Shown here one piece after another: positions 34,997 through 45,100 of a DNA stretch of 64,000 nt; the first letter of the stretch is position 1, and the number at the start of each line of letters is the position of its first letter. The stretch lies in assembly GCA_001770725.1 (NCBI GenBank), contig MERU01000007.1:234924-298923 (forward strand), in the 5' to 3' direction. This stretch comes from Burkholderiales bacterium RIFCSPHIGHO2_01_FULL_63_240. Lineage in GTDB: Bacteria; Pseudomonadota; Gammaproteobacteria; Burkholderiales; Burkholderiaceae_C. Both the position numbers and the translations under genes were made by a program. The notes beneath the pieces are model-generated. The model was given only the letters and a program-made list of their open reading frames with translations, searched no databases and was not told the origin of the DNA.

Positions 34997-37294
34997 TCAG
35001 GCCTTCAGGGTTTCGGGGCGGATGGGCAGGTTGCGCACGCGCTTGCCGGTGGCCTGCGCGATGGCGTTGGCCACAGCGGGTGCCAGCGGCGGCACGCCGG
35101 GCTCGCCAATGCCGGTGGGCTTTTCGCTCGAGGGCACGATGTGCACCTCCACGCGTGGCATCTCGTTGATGCGCAGCAGCGGCTGATCGTGGAAGTTCGA
35201 CTGTTCGACCACGCCGTCCTTCAACGTGATGGCGCCGTACAGCGCGGCCGTCAGCGCAAAGCCCACACCGCCCTCCACCTGCGCGCGCACCACGTCCGGG
35301 TTGATCACGGTGCCGCAGTCGACGGCGCACACCACGCGGTCCACGCGCAGCGAGCCATCGGCCTGGATCGACACCTCGGCCACCTCGGCCACGTACGAGC
35401 CGAAGGACTCGTGCACGGCCACGCCACGGCCTCGGCGAACGCCCTTTTCTCCACCCTTGGGACCCTTTTTCAACGGCGTGCCCCAGCCAGCCTTCTCGGC
35501 AGCGAGCTTGAGCACGGCCGCATGGCGCGGGTGCTTGCCCAGCAGGGCCAGGCGGTAGGCCACCGGGTCCTGCCCGGCGGCGGCGGCGAGTTCGTCGATG
35601 AAGGTCTCGGTGGAGTAGGCGGTGTGGGTCGAGCCCACCGAGCGCCACCAGTGCGAAGGCACCGCGATGTCGGTGGGCGTGTGCAGGTCCACGTGCAGGG
35701 CCGGGAAGCCGTAGGGCAGGTTGGCCGCGCCTTCGACCGACACCGGGTCGATGCCGTCCTTGACCATGCCGTTGAACGCCGTGCCCGTGACGATGGACTG
35801 CCCCACCAGGCGGTGACGCCAGCCGGTGACGCGGTTCTGCGCGTCCAGCGCCGCCTCGATGGTGTGATGGAAGGCGGGGCGGTAGTAGCCGCCCTTCATG
35901 TCGTCCTCGCGCAGCCACACCATCTTGACGGGCGCGCGGCCCTGGATGGCCTGCGCGATGCTGACGGCCTCGCGCACGTAGTCGGCGTCCTTGCTGGCGC
36001 GCCGCCCGAAGCTGCCGCCCGCGTACAGCATGTGGATGGTGACCTTCTCGGGTGGGATGCCCAATTGCTGCGCCACCATGGCCTGGTCGATGCTCTGGAA
36101 CTGCTCGCCGTTCCAGATCTCGCACGTGCCCTGGCCGAGCTGGACCACGCAGTTCAGTGGCTCCATGGCGGCGTGCGCCAGGAAGGGGAAGTCGTAGCTG
36201 GCGCGCACGGTGCGCGCAGCCTGGCCGAAGGCCGCGTTCACGTCGCCTTCGCTGCGCGCCACGGCGCCTGGCTGTTTGGCCAGCTCGTGGTACTTCGCAA
36301 AGATCTCGTCGCTGCTCAGGCGGAAGGCCTGGGCGTCGTCCCATTCGACGACGAGGGCGTCGCGGCCCTTCTTGGCCGACCAGGTGTCTTTCGCCAGCAC
36401 GGCCACGCCGTTGGGGATCTGAACGACGTCGACCACGCCCTTGACGGCCTTGGCCTTGGACGCGTCAAACGATTTGACCTTGGCGCCAAAGCGCGGCGGG
36501 TGGGCGACCACGGCGGTCAGCATGCCCGGCAGGTGCACGTCCTGCGTGAAGCGCGCTTTGCCATTGACCTTCTCGGCCGAGTCCTTGCGGGCGGCGCGCT
36601 TGCCGATCAGCTTGAAGTCCTTCGGGTCCTTGAGCTTGACGTCGGCGGGAACGGCTTGCTTCGATGCGGCCTCGGCCAGCTCACCGAAGCCGGCCTTGCG
36701 GCCGCTGCCTGGGTGCGAGACCACGCCTTCCCACACCTGCACCTCGGCGGCGGGCACGCCCCAGCTTTGCGCTGCCGCGGCCACCAGCATGGCGCGGGCC
36801 GTGGCGCCGGCCTGGCGCATCTGCAGCCAGGCGTTGGCCATGGCGGTGCTGCCGCCCGTGCCCTGCATGGGCCCGAACAGCAGGTTGTTGTAGCGGCTGG
36901 GGTCGGCGGGGGCGCCTTCGACCTTCACCTGTGGCCAGGCGGCGTCGAGCTCTTCGGCCACCAGCGTGGCGATGCCGGTGTAGGCGCCTTGGCCCATCTC
37001 GATGTGCTTGGAGACGACGGTGACCACGCCATCGGTGCCGATGCGCACGAAGGCGTTGGGCTCGAAGGCGGGGGCGGCGGGCGCGGCCGCGCCAGCGGTG
37101 ATGCCAGGGCCCGCGGTGGACGCAGCCTGGGCCGTGGGCAGCGCGCCTGGCAGGTACAGGGCCAGGGTCAGGCCAGCGCCGCCTTGCAGGAATCGGCGTC
37201 GGCTGTCGTTTTCGATGCGGGGCGATGCGTTCGAGCCGGAAGCCGGGGTGTCGCCCTGGTCGGCGCTGGTGGTCAAGCGGGTGTGCAGGCGCAT
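34997..37294 (-). CDS. Molybdopterin subunit of isoquinoline 1-oxidoreductase-type hydroxylase
   Basis: A 765-residue catalytic subunit of the xanthine oxidase superfamily, IorB branch: hydroxylates a heteroaromatic or aldehyde substrate with water. Twin-arginine signal [12 protein letters not shown] (from residue 31) shows periplasmic export of the folded enzyme. Two Mo-binding parts are seen, including [13 protein letters not shown] and [12 protein letters not shown] (N half) and [13 protein letters not shown]; near the C-terminus [13 protein letters not shown] holds the conserved Glu of the active site (base). The substrate is not deducible; IorAB, aldehyde and nicotinate-type enzymes look alike. 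Strong GAGGAG before the ATG at 37294. Partner [2Fe-2S] gene is 11 bases upstream. Confidence 0.92.
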   Translation of the reverse strand: MRLHTRLTTSADQGDTPASGSNASPRIENDSRRRFLQGGAGLTLALYLPGALPTAQAASTAGPGITAGAAAPAAPAFEPNAFVRIGTDGVVTVVSKHIEMGQGAYTGIATLVAEELDAAWPQVKVEGAPADPSRYNNLLFGPMQGTGGSTAMANAWLQMRQAGATARAMLVAAAAQSWGVPAAEVQVWEGVVSHPGSGRKAGFGELAEAASKQAVPADVKLKDPKDFKLIGKRAARKDSAEKVNGKARFTQDVHLPGMLTAVVAHPPRFGAKVKSFDASKAKAVKGVVDVVQIPNGVAVLAKDTWSAKKGRDALVVEWDDAQAFRLSSDEIFAKYHELAKQPGAVARSEGDVNAAFGQAARTVRASYDFPFLAHAAMEPLNCVVQLGQGTCEIWNGEQFQSIDQAMVAQQLGIPPEKVTIHMLYAGGSFGRRASKDADYVREAVSIAQAIQGRAPVKMVWLREDDMKGGYYRPAFHHTIEAALDAQNRVTGWRHRLVGQSIVTGTAFNGMVKDGIDPVSVEGAANLPYGFPALHVDLHTPTDIAVPSHWWRSVGSTHTAYSTETFIDELAAAAGQDPVAYRLALLGKHPRHAAVLKLAAEKAGWGTPLKKGPKGGEKGVRRGRGVAVHESFGSYVAEVAEVSIQADGSLRVDRVVCAVDCGTVINPDVVRAQVEGGVGFALTAALYGAITLKDGVVEQSNFHDQPLLRINEMPRVEVHIVPSSEKPTGIGEPGVPPLAPAVANAIAQATGKRVRNLPIRPETLKA

Positions 37295-37305
37295 GGTGAT
37301 TCTCC

Positions 37306-37764
37306 TCAAGCCAGGGCCTTGGCCGCTTCGTGGATGGCGGCGCGGATGCGCACGTAGGTGGCGCAGCGGCAGGCGTTGCCCGACATGGCCGCGTCGATGT
37401 CGGCATCGGTCGGCTTGCGGTTCTTCGACAGCAGCGCGACGGCGCTCATGACCTGGCCCGATTGGCAGTAGCCGCACTGCACCACGTCCAGCTTCGTCCA
37501 GGCCGCTTGCACCGCGCGGCCCACGCGCTGGTTCTCCATCGCTTCGATGGTGACCACCTTGCGGCCGGCCACGGCCGACACCGGCGTGACGCACGAGCGC
37601 GTGGCCTGGCCGTCGACGTGCACGGTGCAGGCGCCGCACATCGCCATGCCACAACCGAACTTGGTGCCGGTCATCTCCAGGGTGTCACGCAACACCCACA
37701 GCAGCGGGGTGTCGGCATCCACGTCCACGGTGGTGGCGCGGCCGTTCACATTCAGCTTGACCAT
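37306..37764 (-). CDS. [2Fe-2S] subunit of isoquinoline 1-oxidoreductase-type hydroxylase
   Basis: A 152-residue IorA-type electron-transfer subunit. The N-terminal plant-type [2Fe-2S] ligands are Cys 38, 43, 46 and 58 ([10 protein letters not shown] ... SC); the C-terminal four-helix domain holds the second cluster, Cys 97, 100, 132 and 134 (CGYC ... CRC). Both clusters are complete. No FAD subunit gene is nearby, as in IorAB-type two-subunit enzymes, which pass electrons to a cytochrome. It begins the operon that continues with the catalytic subunit, XdhC and the hydrolase. The AraC gene upstream reads the same way; the 140 bases between them likely hold the promoter. Confidence 0.93.
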   Translation of the reverse strand: MVKLNVNGRATTVDVDADTPLLWVLRDTLEMTGTKFGCGMAMCGACTVHVDGQATRSCVTPVSAVAGRKVVTIEAMENQRVGRAVQAAWTKLDVVQCGYCQSGQVMSAVALLSKNRKPTDADIDAAMSGNACRCATYVRIRAAIHEAAKALA

Positions 37765-37904
37765 GCGAGTCTCCTAAGTGGGGTCTCTGGGGAACATCTC
37801 GACAGCCTGGCATTGTGCGCAGCCTGCCGCCGGTGGCATAGACCAATTCTGCGGCGTTCTTGCCTGATCCTCTGGCTGCGGGCAGCGATGGGCAAGCCGG
37901 CCTG

Positions 37905-38861
37905 TCATGCCGTTGCGGTGCTGCGCTCAGGAGGCAGGTGACGTTGCAGCAGGGTGTCCACGTCGCGCCTTGGTGGCGATCCGAACAGCCTGCTGTACTC
38001 GCGGCTGAACTGCGACGGGCTTTCGTAGCCCACCCTGAACGCCGCGCTGGCCGCGTCCAGGTCCTCGTTGACCATCAGGCGCCGGGCCTCGTGCAGGCGC
38101 AGCCACTTCTGGTACTGCAGCGGGCTCATCGCGGTGAGCAGGCGAAAGTGGTGGTGCAGGCTCGACGGGCTCATCTGCACCCGCTCGGCCAGCTCCGGCA
38201 CGCGCAGCGGCTCGGTGAAATTCGCCTTCAACCAGTCGATGGCCCGGGCGATGCGCTGGCTCTGGCTGCCGGCCGAGGCGATCTGCCACAGGCGCGCGCC
38301 CTGGTCGCTGGTCAGCAGCCGGAAGTGGATCTCGCGCTGGATCAGGGGCGACAGCACGGGGATGGCCGCGGGCTCGCCCAGCAGGTCGGTCAGCCGCTTG
38401 AAGGCCTCCAGCAGGGGCGCCGTGACCGAGCCCAGCGACACGCCGCGGTCCGAGCTGCGTTCAGGCGGTGGCGTCAGGCCCCCGTGCGCGATGAGCTCGG
38501 CGATCACCTGCAAGTCGAGCTTGAGCACCAGGCCCAGGCAGGGGCGCGCGCGGCTGGCATCGATCACCTGCGACGTGGCCGGCATGTTCAGCGAGGTGAC
38601 CAGGAAGTTGTCGATGTCGTAGGGGTAGGCCACATCGCCCACCAGCACCTGCTTCGTGCCTTGCACCACCAGCACCACGCTGGGCTCGATCAGGCAGGCG
38701 CAGGGTTGGGTGACCTCCTCGCGGCGAAAGAACAGCAGGTTGGGCACCGGCGTGGCGACCTCGCCTTCGCCACGGGCGGCGCTTGCGATGACTTGCGCGA
38801 GGCCTTCTCGCCAATGCAGATTGGGCAGGTGGGGCGTGTGGAGCGGGTGGGGTGCTGACAT
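37905..38861 (-). CDS. AraC-family regulator with cupin-type N-domain
   Basis: A 318-residue regulator. N-terminal AraC_N-type sensor domain (about residues 25-175, containing EPSVVLVVQGTKQVLVG and YDIDNFLVTS) and a C-terminal AraC HTH (about 205-300; VQMSPSSLHHHFRLLTAMSPLQYQKWLRLHEARRL, then the second HTH AAFRVGYESPSQFSREYSRLFG, here quoted in parts). Position directly upstream of the hydroxylase operon makes it the probable activator. No obvious binding site was identified in the 140 bases between. Confidence 0.9.
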   Translation of the reverse strand: MSAPHPLHTPHLPNLHWREGLAQVIASAARGEGEVATPVPNLLFFRREEVTQPCACLIEPSVVLVVQGTKQVLVGDVAYPYDIDNFLVTSLNMPATSQVIDASRARPCLGLVLKLDLQVIAELIAHGGLTPPPERSSDRGVSLGSVTAPLLEAFKRLTDLLGEPAAIPVLSPLIQREIHFRLLTSDQGARLWQIASAGSQSQRIARAIDWLKANFTEPLRVPELAERVQMSPSSLHHHFRLLTAMSPLQYQKWLRLHEARRLMVNEDLDAASAAFRVGYESPSQFSREYSRLFGSPPRRDVDTLLQRHLPPERSTATA

Positions 38862-38985
38862 GGTGGGCCGGCAGCAGGGGTGGGGCTGGCCACTGTAGCG
38901 CGCTGCGGCCCGGCGTGCAGGCGCGGCCGCGATGGCCCGGAGGATCAGGCAAGGATCCTGGAGGAGCGTGTGATCCCCTTCGCGC

Positions 38986-39894
38986 TCAGCCCGAGGTCAT
39001 CTGGTGGGCGATCACCCCGGCCGCCCACTCCACGAACGCCTGAACCCGCGTGGACAGGTGCCGGTTGGACGGGAACACCACGTGCACCGGCATCACGCCA
39101 GCGCACCAGTCGGTCAGCACCGGCACCAGTTGCGACTCGTGGCCGTGGGCATGCAGCACCGGCTCCGGCAGCTGCCCGACACCCAGGCCGGCCACGCAGG
39201 CGTCCCAGTAGGCGTTGGAGTCGTTCACCGCCAGGGCCCCGGGGGGCAGGATCGCCAGCTTTTCATCGCCGCGCTGGAAGTCGAACGGGCCATGCTTGCC
39301 GCTGGCCACGAAGTAGTGCACGCAGCGGTGATGCGCTTGCATCAGGTCCTGCGGGTGCCGCGGCTCGCCGTGCAGGGCCAGGTAGCTCGGAGCGGCCACC
39401 GTCACCATGCGCAGCTCGCCCACGCGGCGGGCCACCAGGGTCGGGTCGCGCAGCTCGCCCACGCGCAGCACGCAGTCCACGCCTTCGTTGACCACGTTGA
39501 TGAGCCGGTCCGAGCAGCCCAGCTCCAGCTGCAGGCCCGGGTAGCGCGCCAGCAGCTCCGGGATGTGGCGGTGCATCAGCAAGCGGGCCAGGCTGGTGGG
39601 CATGTCCACCTTCAGTCGGCCTTCGAGATGGCCATGCCGGGCCGACACCGCCGCGTCGGCTTCGCGCAGGTCGTCGAGCACGCGCACGCAGCGCTCGTAG
39701 TAGGCGGCGCCGTCGGCGGTCAGCCCCACGCGGCGGGTGGTGCGGTTGAGCAGCCGCACGCCCAGCTGCGACTCCAGCTCCTGCAGCAGCGTGGAGACCG
39801 TGGCTTTCGGTGTGCCGAGGGTGTCGGCCGCCTTGGTGAAGCTGCCCAGGTCGACCACGCGCACGAACACCTCGATGGCTTTGAACTTGTCCAT
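38986..39894 (-). CDS. LysR-family regulator divergent from the RND pump operon
   Basis: A 302-residue regulator of the type often called AaeR/DmlR-like. HTH at about residues 5-62 (IEVFVRVVDLGSFTKAADTL, then TPKATVSTLLQELESQLGVRLL), followed by the substrate-binding domain. The start at 39894 fits the usual MDKFKAIEVFVRV beginning. An 18-base perfect inverted repeat with T-N11-A form lies eight bases upstream, between this gene and the hydrolase-RND operon. Control of the pump by a divergent LysR is a common plan (compare MexT-MexEF). Confidence 0.9.
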   Translation of the reverse strand: MDKFKAIEVFVRVVDLGSFTKAADTLGTPKATVSTLLQELESQLGVRLLNRTTRRVGLTADGAAYYERCVRVLDDLREADAAVSARHGHLEGRLKVDMPTSLARLLMHRHIPELLARYPGLQLELGCSDRLINVVNEGVDCVLRVGELRDPTLVARRVGELRMVTVAAPSYLALHGEPRHPQDLMQAHHRCVHYFVASGKHGPFDFQRGDEKLAILPPGALAVNDSNAYWDACVAGLGVGQLPEPVLHAHGHESQLVPVLTDWCAGVMPVHVVFPSNRHLSTRVQAFVEWAAGVIAHQMTSG

Positions 39895-39901
39895 GCGTGA
39901 T

Positions 39902-39919
39902 TGTTCATCACGCTGAACA
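39902..39919. promoter_or_regulatory. Probable LysR operator
   Basis: TGTTCA-TCACGC-TGAACA is an 18-base palindrome with perfect six-base arms and contains the T-N11-A pattern. It sits in the 116-base gap between the LysR gene and the divergent hydrolase-RND genes. A smaller TTTCATTGAAA palindrome lies just downstream. Confidence 0.65.
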
Positions 39920-40010
39920 GTCATTTCATTGAAAGGGGATTTATCCGGCTCTGGCGCATCTTTACAGTCCACCTGTCGCTGGCAGTCCGCCGGCTTTGGG
40001 TTCCGTGGCC

Positions 40011-40865
40011 ATGTCTGCCTCCGCCATTTCCTCCCTCGACCTCGATGCGCCCATCAGCGAATTCGACTGGCCTGGCCACAGCGGCCCGCTGCGCCTGCGC
40101 CTGTACCGCAGCCTGGCCAGCAAGCCTGCGCTGATGGTGTTTTTCGCGCCAGGGGGGTTCGTCGCGCCCGACCTGGACGAGGCCAACAACTGCCTGCGCG
40201 TGATGGCCGATGGCTGCGGCGTCAACATCCTGGCGCCTTACTACGCCGAATCGCCCGACCGGGCCTTTCCGGCGCCAGTGGAAGACGCCCACGTGGTGCT
40301 GACCATGGCCGCCAAGCACCGCGCCAGGCTGGCCAGCCGCAGCGCCAAGCTGTTCGTGGGCGGCTGCGAGGCCGGTGGCAACCTGGCGGCGGTGTCGGCC
40401 CTGGTGTGCCGCGACCGCCTGGGCCCCGAGCTGGCCGGCCAGGTCCTGATCATGCCCATGCTCGACGCCAGCATGGGGTGCGGTTCCATGCGCTGCCCCT
40501 CGAACGACCCGCAGCAGCTCGAGCTGGCGCAAGCGGCCGAGGCGGCCTACCGCCTGTACCTGCCCAACCCGGCCGACCGGCTGCACCCGTACGCCAGCCC
40601 GCTCAACGCGCGGCGGCTGGGTGACCTGGCTCCGGCGCTGATCTTTCACACCCAGGGTGACCCGCTGGCCGACGAGGCCAAGGCCTACGCCGCGCAACTG
40701 CGTGAAGCGGGCAACGTGGCCCACGACGTGGCCTTGCCTCCTGCCGACCAGCTGAGCGACGTCGCCGATCGCTGTGAACTCACGGCCGACGACCCCTGTG
40801 TGCTGGCCACGAACGAGTTCATTGCCCGACCGACCGATGCACCGGTGGCCTGGCGACAAGCCTGA
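40011..40865 (+). CDS. Degenerate alpha/beta hydrolase (HSL-like) without nucleophile Ser
   Basis: A 284-residue protein with the fold pattern of hormone-sensitive-lipase-type hydrolases: YRSLASKPALMVFFAPGGF where HGGG is normal (here PGGF), and VGGCEAGGNLAAV where GDSAGGN is normal. The nucleophile Ser is replaced by Glu120, with Cys119 before it. An acidic residue is retained in the strand-8 region (FHTQGDPLADEA). No signal peptide. Thus either a non-catalytic binding protein or an enzyme with altered chemistry. It is the first gene of the operon that continues with the RND adaptor 41 bases later. The ATG at 40011 is chosen over a TTG at 39996. Confidence 0.72.
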   Translation: MSASAISSLDLDAPISEFDWPGHSGPLRLRLYRSLASKPALMVFFAPGGFVAPDLDEANNCLRVMADGCGVNILAPYYAESPDRAFPAPVEDAHVVLTMAAKHRARLASRSAKLFVGGCEAGGNLAAVSALVCRDRLGPELAGQVLIMPMLDASMGCGSMRCPSNDPQQLELAQAAEAAYRLYLPNPADRLHPYASPLNARRLGDLAPALIFHTQGDPLADEAKAYAAQLREAGNVAHDVALPPADQLSDVADRCELTADDPCVLATNEFIARPTDAPVAWRQA

Positions 40866-40906
40866 TTTTTCAACCATCTTCCTTGACATCAATTCGGGGT
40901 GCCGAC

Positions 40907-42124
40907 ATGACCGATCTCTCCTCTCGACTTCCTCTCTCGACGCTCGCAACGGCCTCCCGCGTTCGGTGGGCCGCGGGCCTGCTCTCGCTGGCGGCCATGG
41001 TGCCCCTGGCCGGCTGCGGCCCCGAGCAAAACGCCCAGGCCTCGACCGGCGCGGGCGCGCCTCCCGCCATGCCGGTGAGCGTGGCCGCCGTCATCGCGCG
41101 GCCCGTGGCCGATGAGCGCGAGTTCTCCGGCCGCGTCGAGGCCTTGAGCCACGCCGAGATCCGTCCTCGCGTGGCCGGCACGATCGAGCACGTCCACTTC
41201 CAGGCCGGCTCGCTGGTGCGCAAGGGCGACGTGCTGTTCACCATCGACCCGCGGGCCTACCGCGCCGAGGTGGCCCGCCTGGAAGCGGCGGCCAGCGGCT
41301 CCAGGGCCAAGGCCGAGCAGGCCCAGACCGAGCTCAAGCGCGCCAGCCAGCTGCTGGCCGACAACGCCATCGCGCAGCGCGATTTCGATGAGCGCTCGTC
41401 CGCGGCACGCCAGGCCGAAGCCGCGGCCAACGCCGACCAGGCCTCGCTGGCCGCCGCCCGCCTCAACCTCGAATGGACCAGCGTGCGCGCCCCGTTCGAC
41501 GGCCGCGTGGGCAAGGCCGAGGTCACCGAAGGCAACCTCGTCAACGGCAGCCAGGTGCTGACCAGCCTGGTCTCGGCCAGCCCGGTGTACGTGAGCTTCA
41601 ATGGCGACGAGTCGACCTACCTGCAACTGGGCAAGCTGGCGCGCAGCAACCCCGGTGCGCTGAAGGTGGGCGTGGGCCTGGCCCATGAACAAGGCTTCCC
41701 GCACGTCGGCAAGCTGGAGTTCGTGGACAACCAGATCGACGCCCAGACCGGCAGCCTGCGCTTGCGCGCCGTGGTCGACAACAAGGACGGCGTGCTGACG
41801 CCGGGCCTGTTCGCCCGGGTCAAGCTGGGGTCCGATGCGGGTGGCGTGCCTGCCGCGCTGGTGACCGAGAAGGCCATCGGCACCGACCAGAACCGCAAGT
41901 TCGTCTATGTGGTGCCCGCCAACAACCAGCCCGAGTACCGCCCGGTGCAACTGGGCGCCACCGTGGGGCAGTTGCGTGTCGTCACCGCGGGCCTGAAGGC
42001 CGGTGAGCGTGTGATCGTCGATGGCCTGCAACGCGTGCGACCCGGTGCCCCGGTGGCCCCGACCGAGGTGCCGATGGAAGGCTCACCGGCATCGGCTTCT
42101 GCCGCCAGCGCCGCCACCAAGTAA
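40907..42124 (+). CDS. RND efflux periplasmic adaptor lipoprotein
   Basis: A 405-residue membrane fusion protein of MexE/AcrA type bridging the RND permease and the outer membrane channel. Lipobox LAGC (Cys at about 37). Domains in order: barrel-sandwich half (RVEALSHAEIRPRVAGTIEHVHFQ), alpha-hairpin coiled coil (about 125-190), the other half with VRAPFDGRVGKAEVTEGNLV, beta-barrel and membrane-proximal parts. An Ala/Ser-rich tail ends the protein. Fifteen bases before the permease gene. Confidence 0.93.
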   Translation: MTDLSSRLPLSTLATASRVRWAAGLLSLAAMVPLAGCGPEQNAQASTGAGAPPAMPVSVAAVIARPVADEREFSGRVEALSHAEIRPRVAGTIEHVHFQAGSLVRKGDVLFTIDPRAYRAEVARLEAAASGSRAKAEQAQTELKRASQLLADNAIAQRDFDERSSAARQAEAAANADQASLAAARLNLEWTSVRAPFDGRVGKAEVTEGNLVNGSQVLTSLVSASPVYVSFNGDESTYLQLGKLARSNPGALKVGVGLAHEQGFPHVGKLEFVDNQIDAQTGSLRLRAVVDNKDGVLTPGLFARVKLGSDAGGVPAALVTEKAIGTDQNRKFVYVVPANNQPEYRPVQLGATVGQLRVVTAGLKAGERVIVDGLQRVRPGAPVAPTEVPMEGSPASASAASAATK

Positions 42125-42139
42125 GCGAGAGACCACCCC

Positions 42140-45100
42140 ATGAACATCTCCACACGCTTTGTGGACAGGCCGATCTTTGCCGCCGTTCTGTCCATCCTCG
42201 TCTTCATCGCGGGCGTCATCGCCATCTTCAAGCTGCCCATCTCGGAGTACCCCGAGGTGGTGCCGCCCTCGGTGGTGGTGCGCGCCCAGTTCCCCGGCGC
42301 CAACCCCAAGGTCATCGCCGAGACCGTGGCCGCGCCGCTGGAAGAGCAGATCAACGGTGTCGAGAACATGCTCTACATGTCCTCGCAGGCCACGACCGAC
42401 GGCGTGATGACGCTGACGATCACCTTCAAGATCGGCACCAACGTCGAACAGGCTGAAACCCAGGTGCAGAACCGCGTGCAGCGCGCCTTGCCCCGCCTGC
42501 CCGAAGAGGTGCGCCAGATCGGCGTGACCACGGTCAAGAGCTCGCCCAACATCACGATGGTGGTGCACCTGCTCTCACCCAAAGGCACCTACGACGACGT
42601 CTACCTGCGCAACTACGCCACCCTCAACCTGAAGGACCGCCTCTCGCGCCTGTCGGGCATGGGTGACGTGCAGGTGTTCGGCTCCGGCGACTACGCCATG
42701 CGCGTCTGGCTGGACCCGCAGAAGGTCGCCCAGCGCGGCATGACGGCCGCCGACGTGGTGGCCGCCATCCGCGAGCAGAACGTGCAGGTCGCCGCCGGCA
42801 CCGTGGGCGCACCGCCCGACACCACCGCGCCCTTCCAGCTCTCGGTCAACACCCAGGGCCGCCTGGCCAGTGAAGAAGAGTTCGGCAACATCATCGTCAA
42901 CAGCAACGCCGCCGGTGGCGTGACTTACCTGCGCGACGTGGCCCGCATCGAGCTGGGCTCGAACCAGTACGCGCTGCGCTCGCTGCTCAACAACAAGCCG
43001 GCCATCGGCATGGGCATCTTCGAGGCCCCGAACTCCAACGCGCTGCAGCTGTCCGCCGACGTGCGCGCCGTGATGGACGAGGCCAAGAAGGACTTCCCGC
43101 CCGACGTGGACTACGCCATCGTCTACGACCCCACGCAGTTCGTGCGCGACTCGATCAAGGCCGTGATCCACACCCTGATCGAAGCCGTGGCCCTGGTGGT
43201 GATCGTGGTGATCGTCTTCCTGCAGACCTGGCGTGCGTCGATCATCCCGCTGCTGGCCGTGCCGGTGTCCATCGTGGGCACGTTCGCGGTGCTGCTGGCC
43301 TTCGGCTTCTCGATCAACACGCTGTCGCTGTTCGGCCTGGTGCTGGCCATCGGCATCGTGGTGGACGACGCCATCGTGGTGGTGGAAAACGTCGAGCGCA
43401 ACATCGCGCTGGGCCTGTCGCCACGCGCGGCCACCATCCAGGCCATGAAGGAGGTCTCGGGCCCCATCATCGCCATCGCGCTGGTGCTGTGTGCCGTGTT
43501 CGTGCCGATCGCCTATGTGGCGGGCCTGACGGGCCAGTTCTACAAGCAGTTCGCGCTGACGATCGCCATCTCGACCGTGATCTCGGCCTTCAACTCGCTG
43601 ACGCTGTCGCCCGCGTTGGCCGCCGTGCTGCTCAAGCCGCACGACGCGCCCAAGGACAAGCTGGCCCGTGGCATGGATTGGCTGCTGGGCGGTTTCTTCA
43701 AGCGCTTCAACCGCGTGTTCGACCGCGCTTCGCATGGCTACCAAGGTGGCGTGCAAGGCACCCTCAAGCACAAGAGCCTGACCATGGGCGCCTACCTGGT
43801 GCTGTGCGTGGCCGCCTTCTTCGTGTTCAAGATGGTGCCGGCCGGCTTCGTGCCCGCGCAGGACAAGCAGTACCTGGTCGGCTTCGCGCAGTTGCCCGAT
43901 GCGGCCTCGCTGGAGCGCACCGACTCGGTCATCCGCCGCATGACGGAGATCGCGCAGTCGGTGCCTGGTGTGAAGGAATCGGTGGCCTTCCCCGGCCTGT
44001 CGATCAATGGTTTCACCAACGCGCCCAACGCCGGCATCGTGTTCTACACGCTCGATGATTTCGACAAGCGCAAGTCGCCTGAGCTTTCGGGTGACGCCAT
44101 CGCGGCCGAGGTCAACAAGCGCCTGGGCGCCATCCAGGACGCCTTCATCATGGTGTTCCCGCCGCCCGCGGTGAACGGCATGGGCGCCATCGGCGGCTTC
44201 AAGCTCTTCGTCGAAGACCGCGGCAACGTGGGTTACGACCAGCTCTACCAGGCCGTCATGGCGCTGCAGATGAAGGCCTGGCAGAACCCGGCGCTCGCTG
44301 GCGTGTTCAGCAGCTACCAGATCAACGTGCCGCAGTTGTTCGCCGACGTGGACCGCATCAAGGCCAAGCAACTGGGCGTGCCGCTGGCGTCGATCTACGA
44401 CACGCTGCAGATCAACCTGGGCTCGCTGTACGTCAACGACTTCAACCGCTTTGGCCGCACCTTCCAGGTGGTGGCCCAGGCCGACGCGCCTTTCCGCAAC
44501 AACGTCGAGGCCATCTCGCAGCTCAAGGTGCGCAGCAACACCGGTGACATGGTGCCGCTGTCCAGCCTGGTCAAGGTCAGCGACAGCTACGGCCCCGACC
44601 GCGTGCAGCGCTACAACGCCTACGTGTCGGCCGACATCAACGGCGGTGCGGCCCCGGGCGTGTCCTCGGGCCAGGCCCAGGCCATCATGGCGCAGATCGC
44701 CGCCGAGACCCTGCCCAAGGGCGTGAGCTACGAGTGGACCGACCTGACGTACCAGGAGATCCTGGCCGGCAACACGATGATCTACGTGTTCCCGCTGTGC
44801 GTGCTGCTGGTCTTCCTGGTGCTGGCCGCGCAGTACGAGAGCTGGACGCTGCCCCTGGCCGTGATCTTGATCGTGCCGATGTCGATGCTGTGCGCCTTGG
44901 CGGGTGTGTGGTGGACCGGTGGTGACAACAACATCTTCACGCAGATCGCGCTGTTCGTGCTGGTGGGCTTGTCGGCCAAGAACGCCATCCTGATCGTCGA
45001 GTTCGCTCGCGAGCTGGAGCACCACGGCAAGGGCATCGTCGAAGCCGCGCTGGAGGCCTGCAAGCTGCGCCTGCGCCCCATCCTGATGACGTCGATCGCT

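Noticed and set aside
34601-37357. 918-codon plus-strand frame over the molybdenum hydroxylase
   Set aside because: Antisense mirror with Val/Gly/His bias and no domain pattern.
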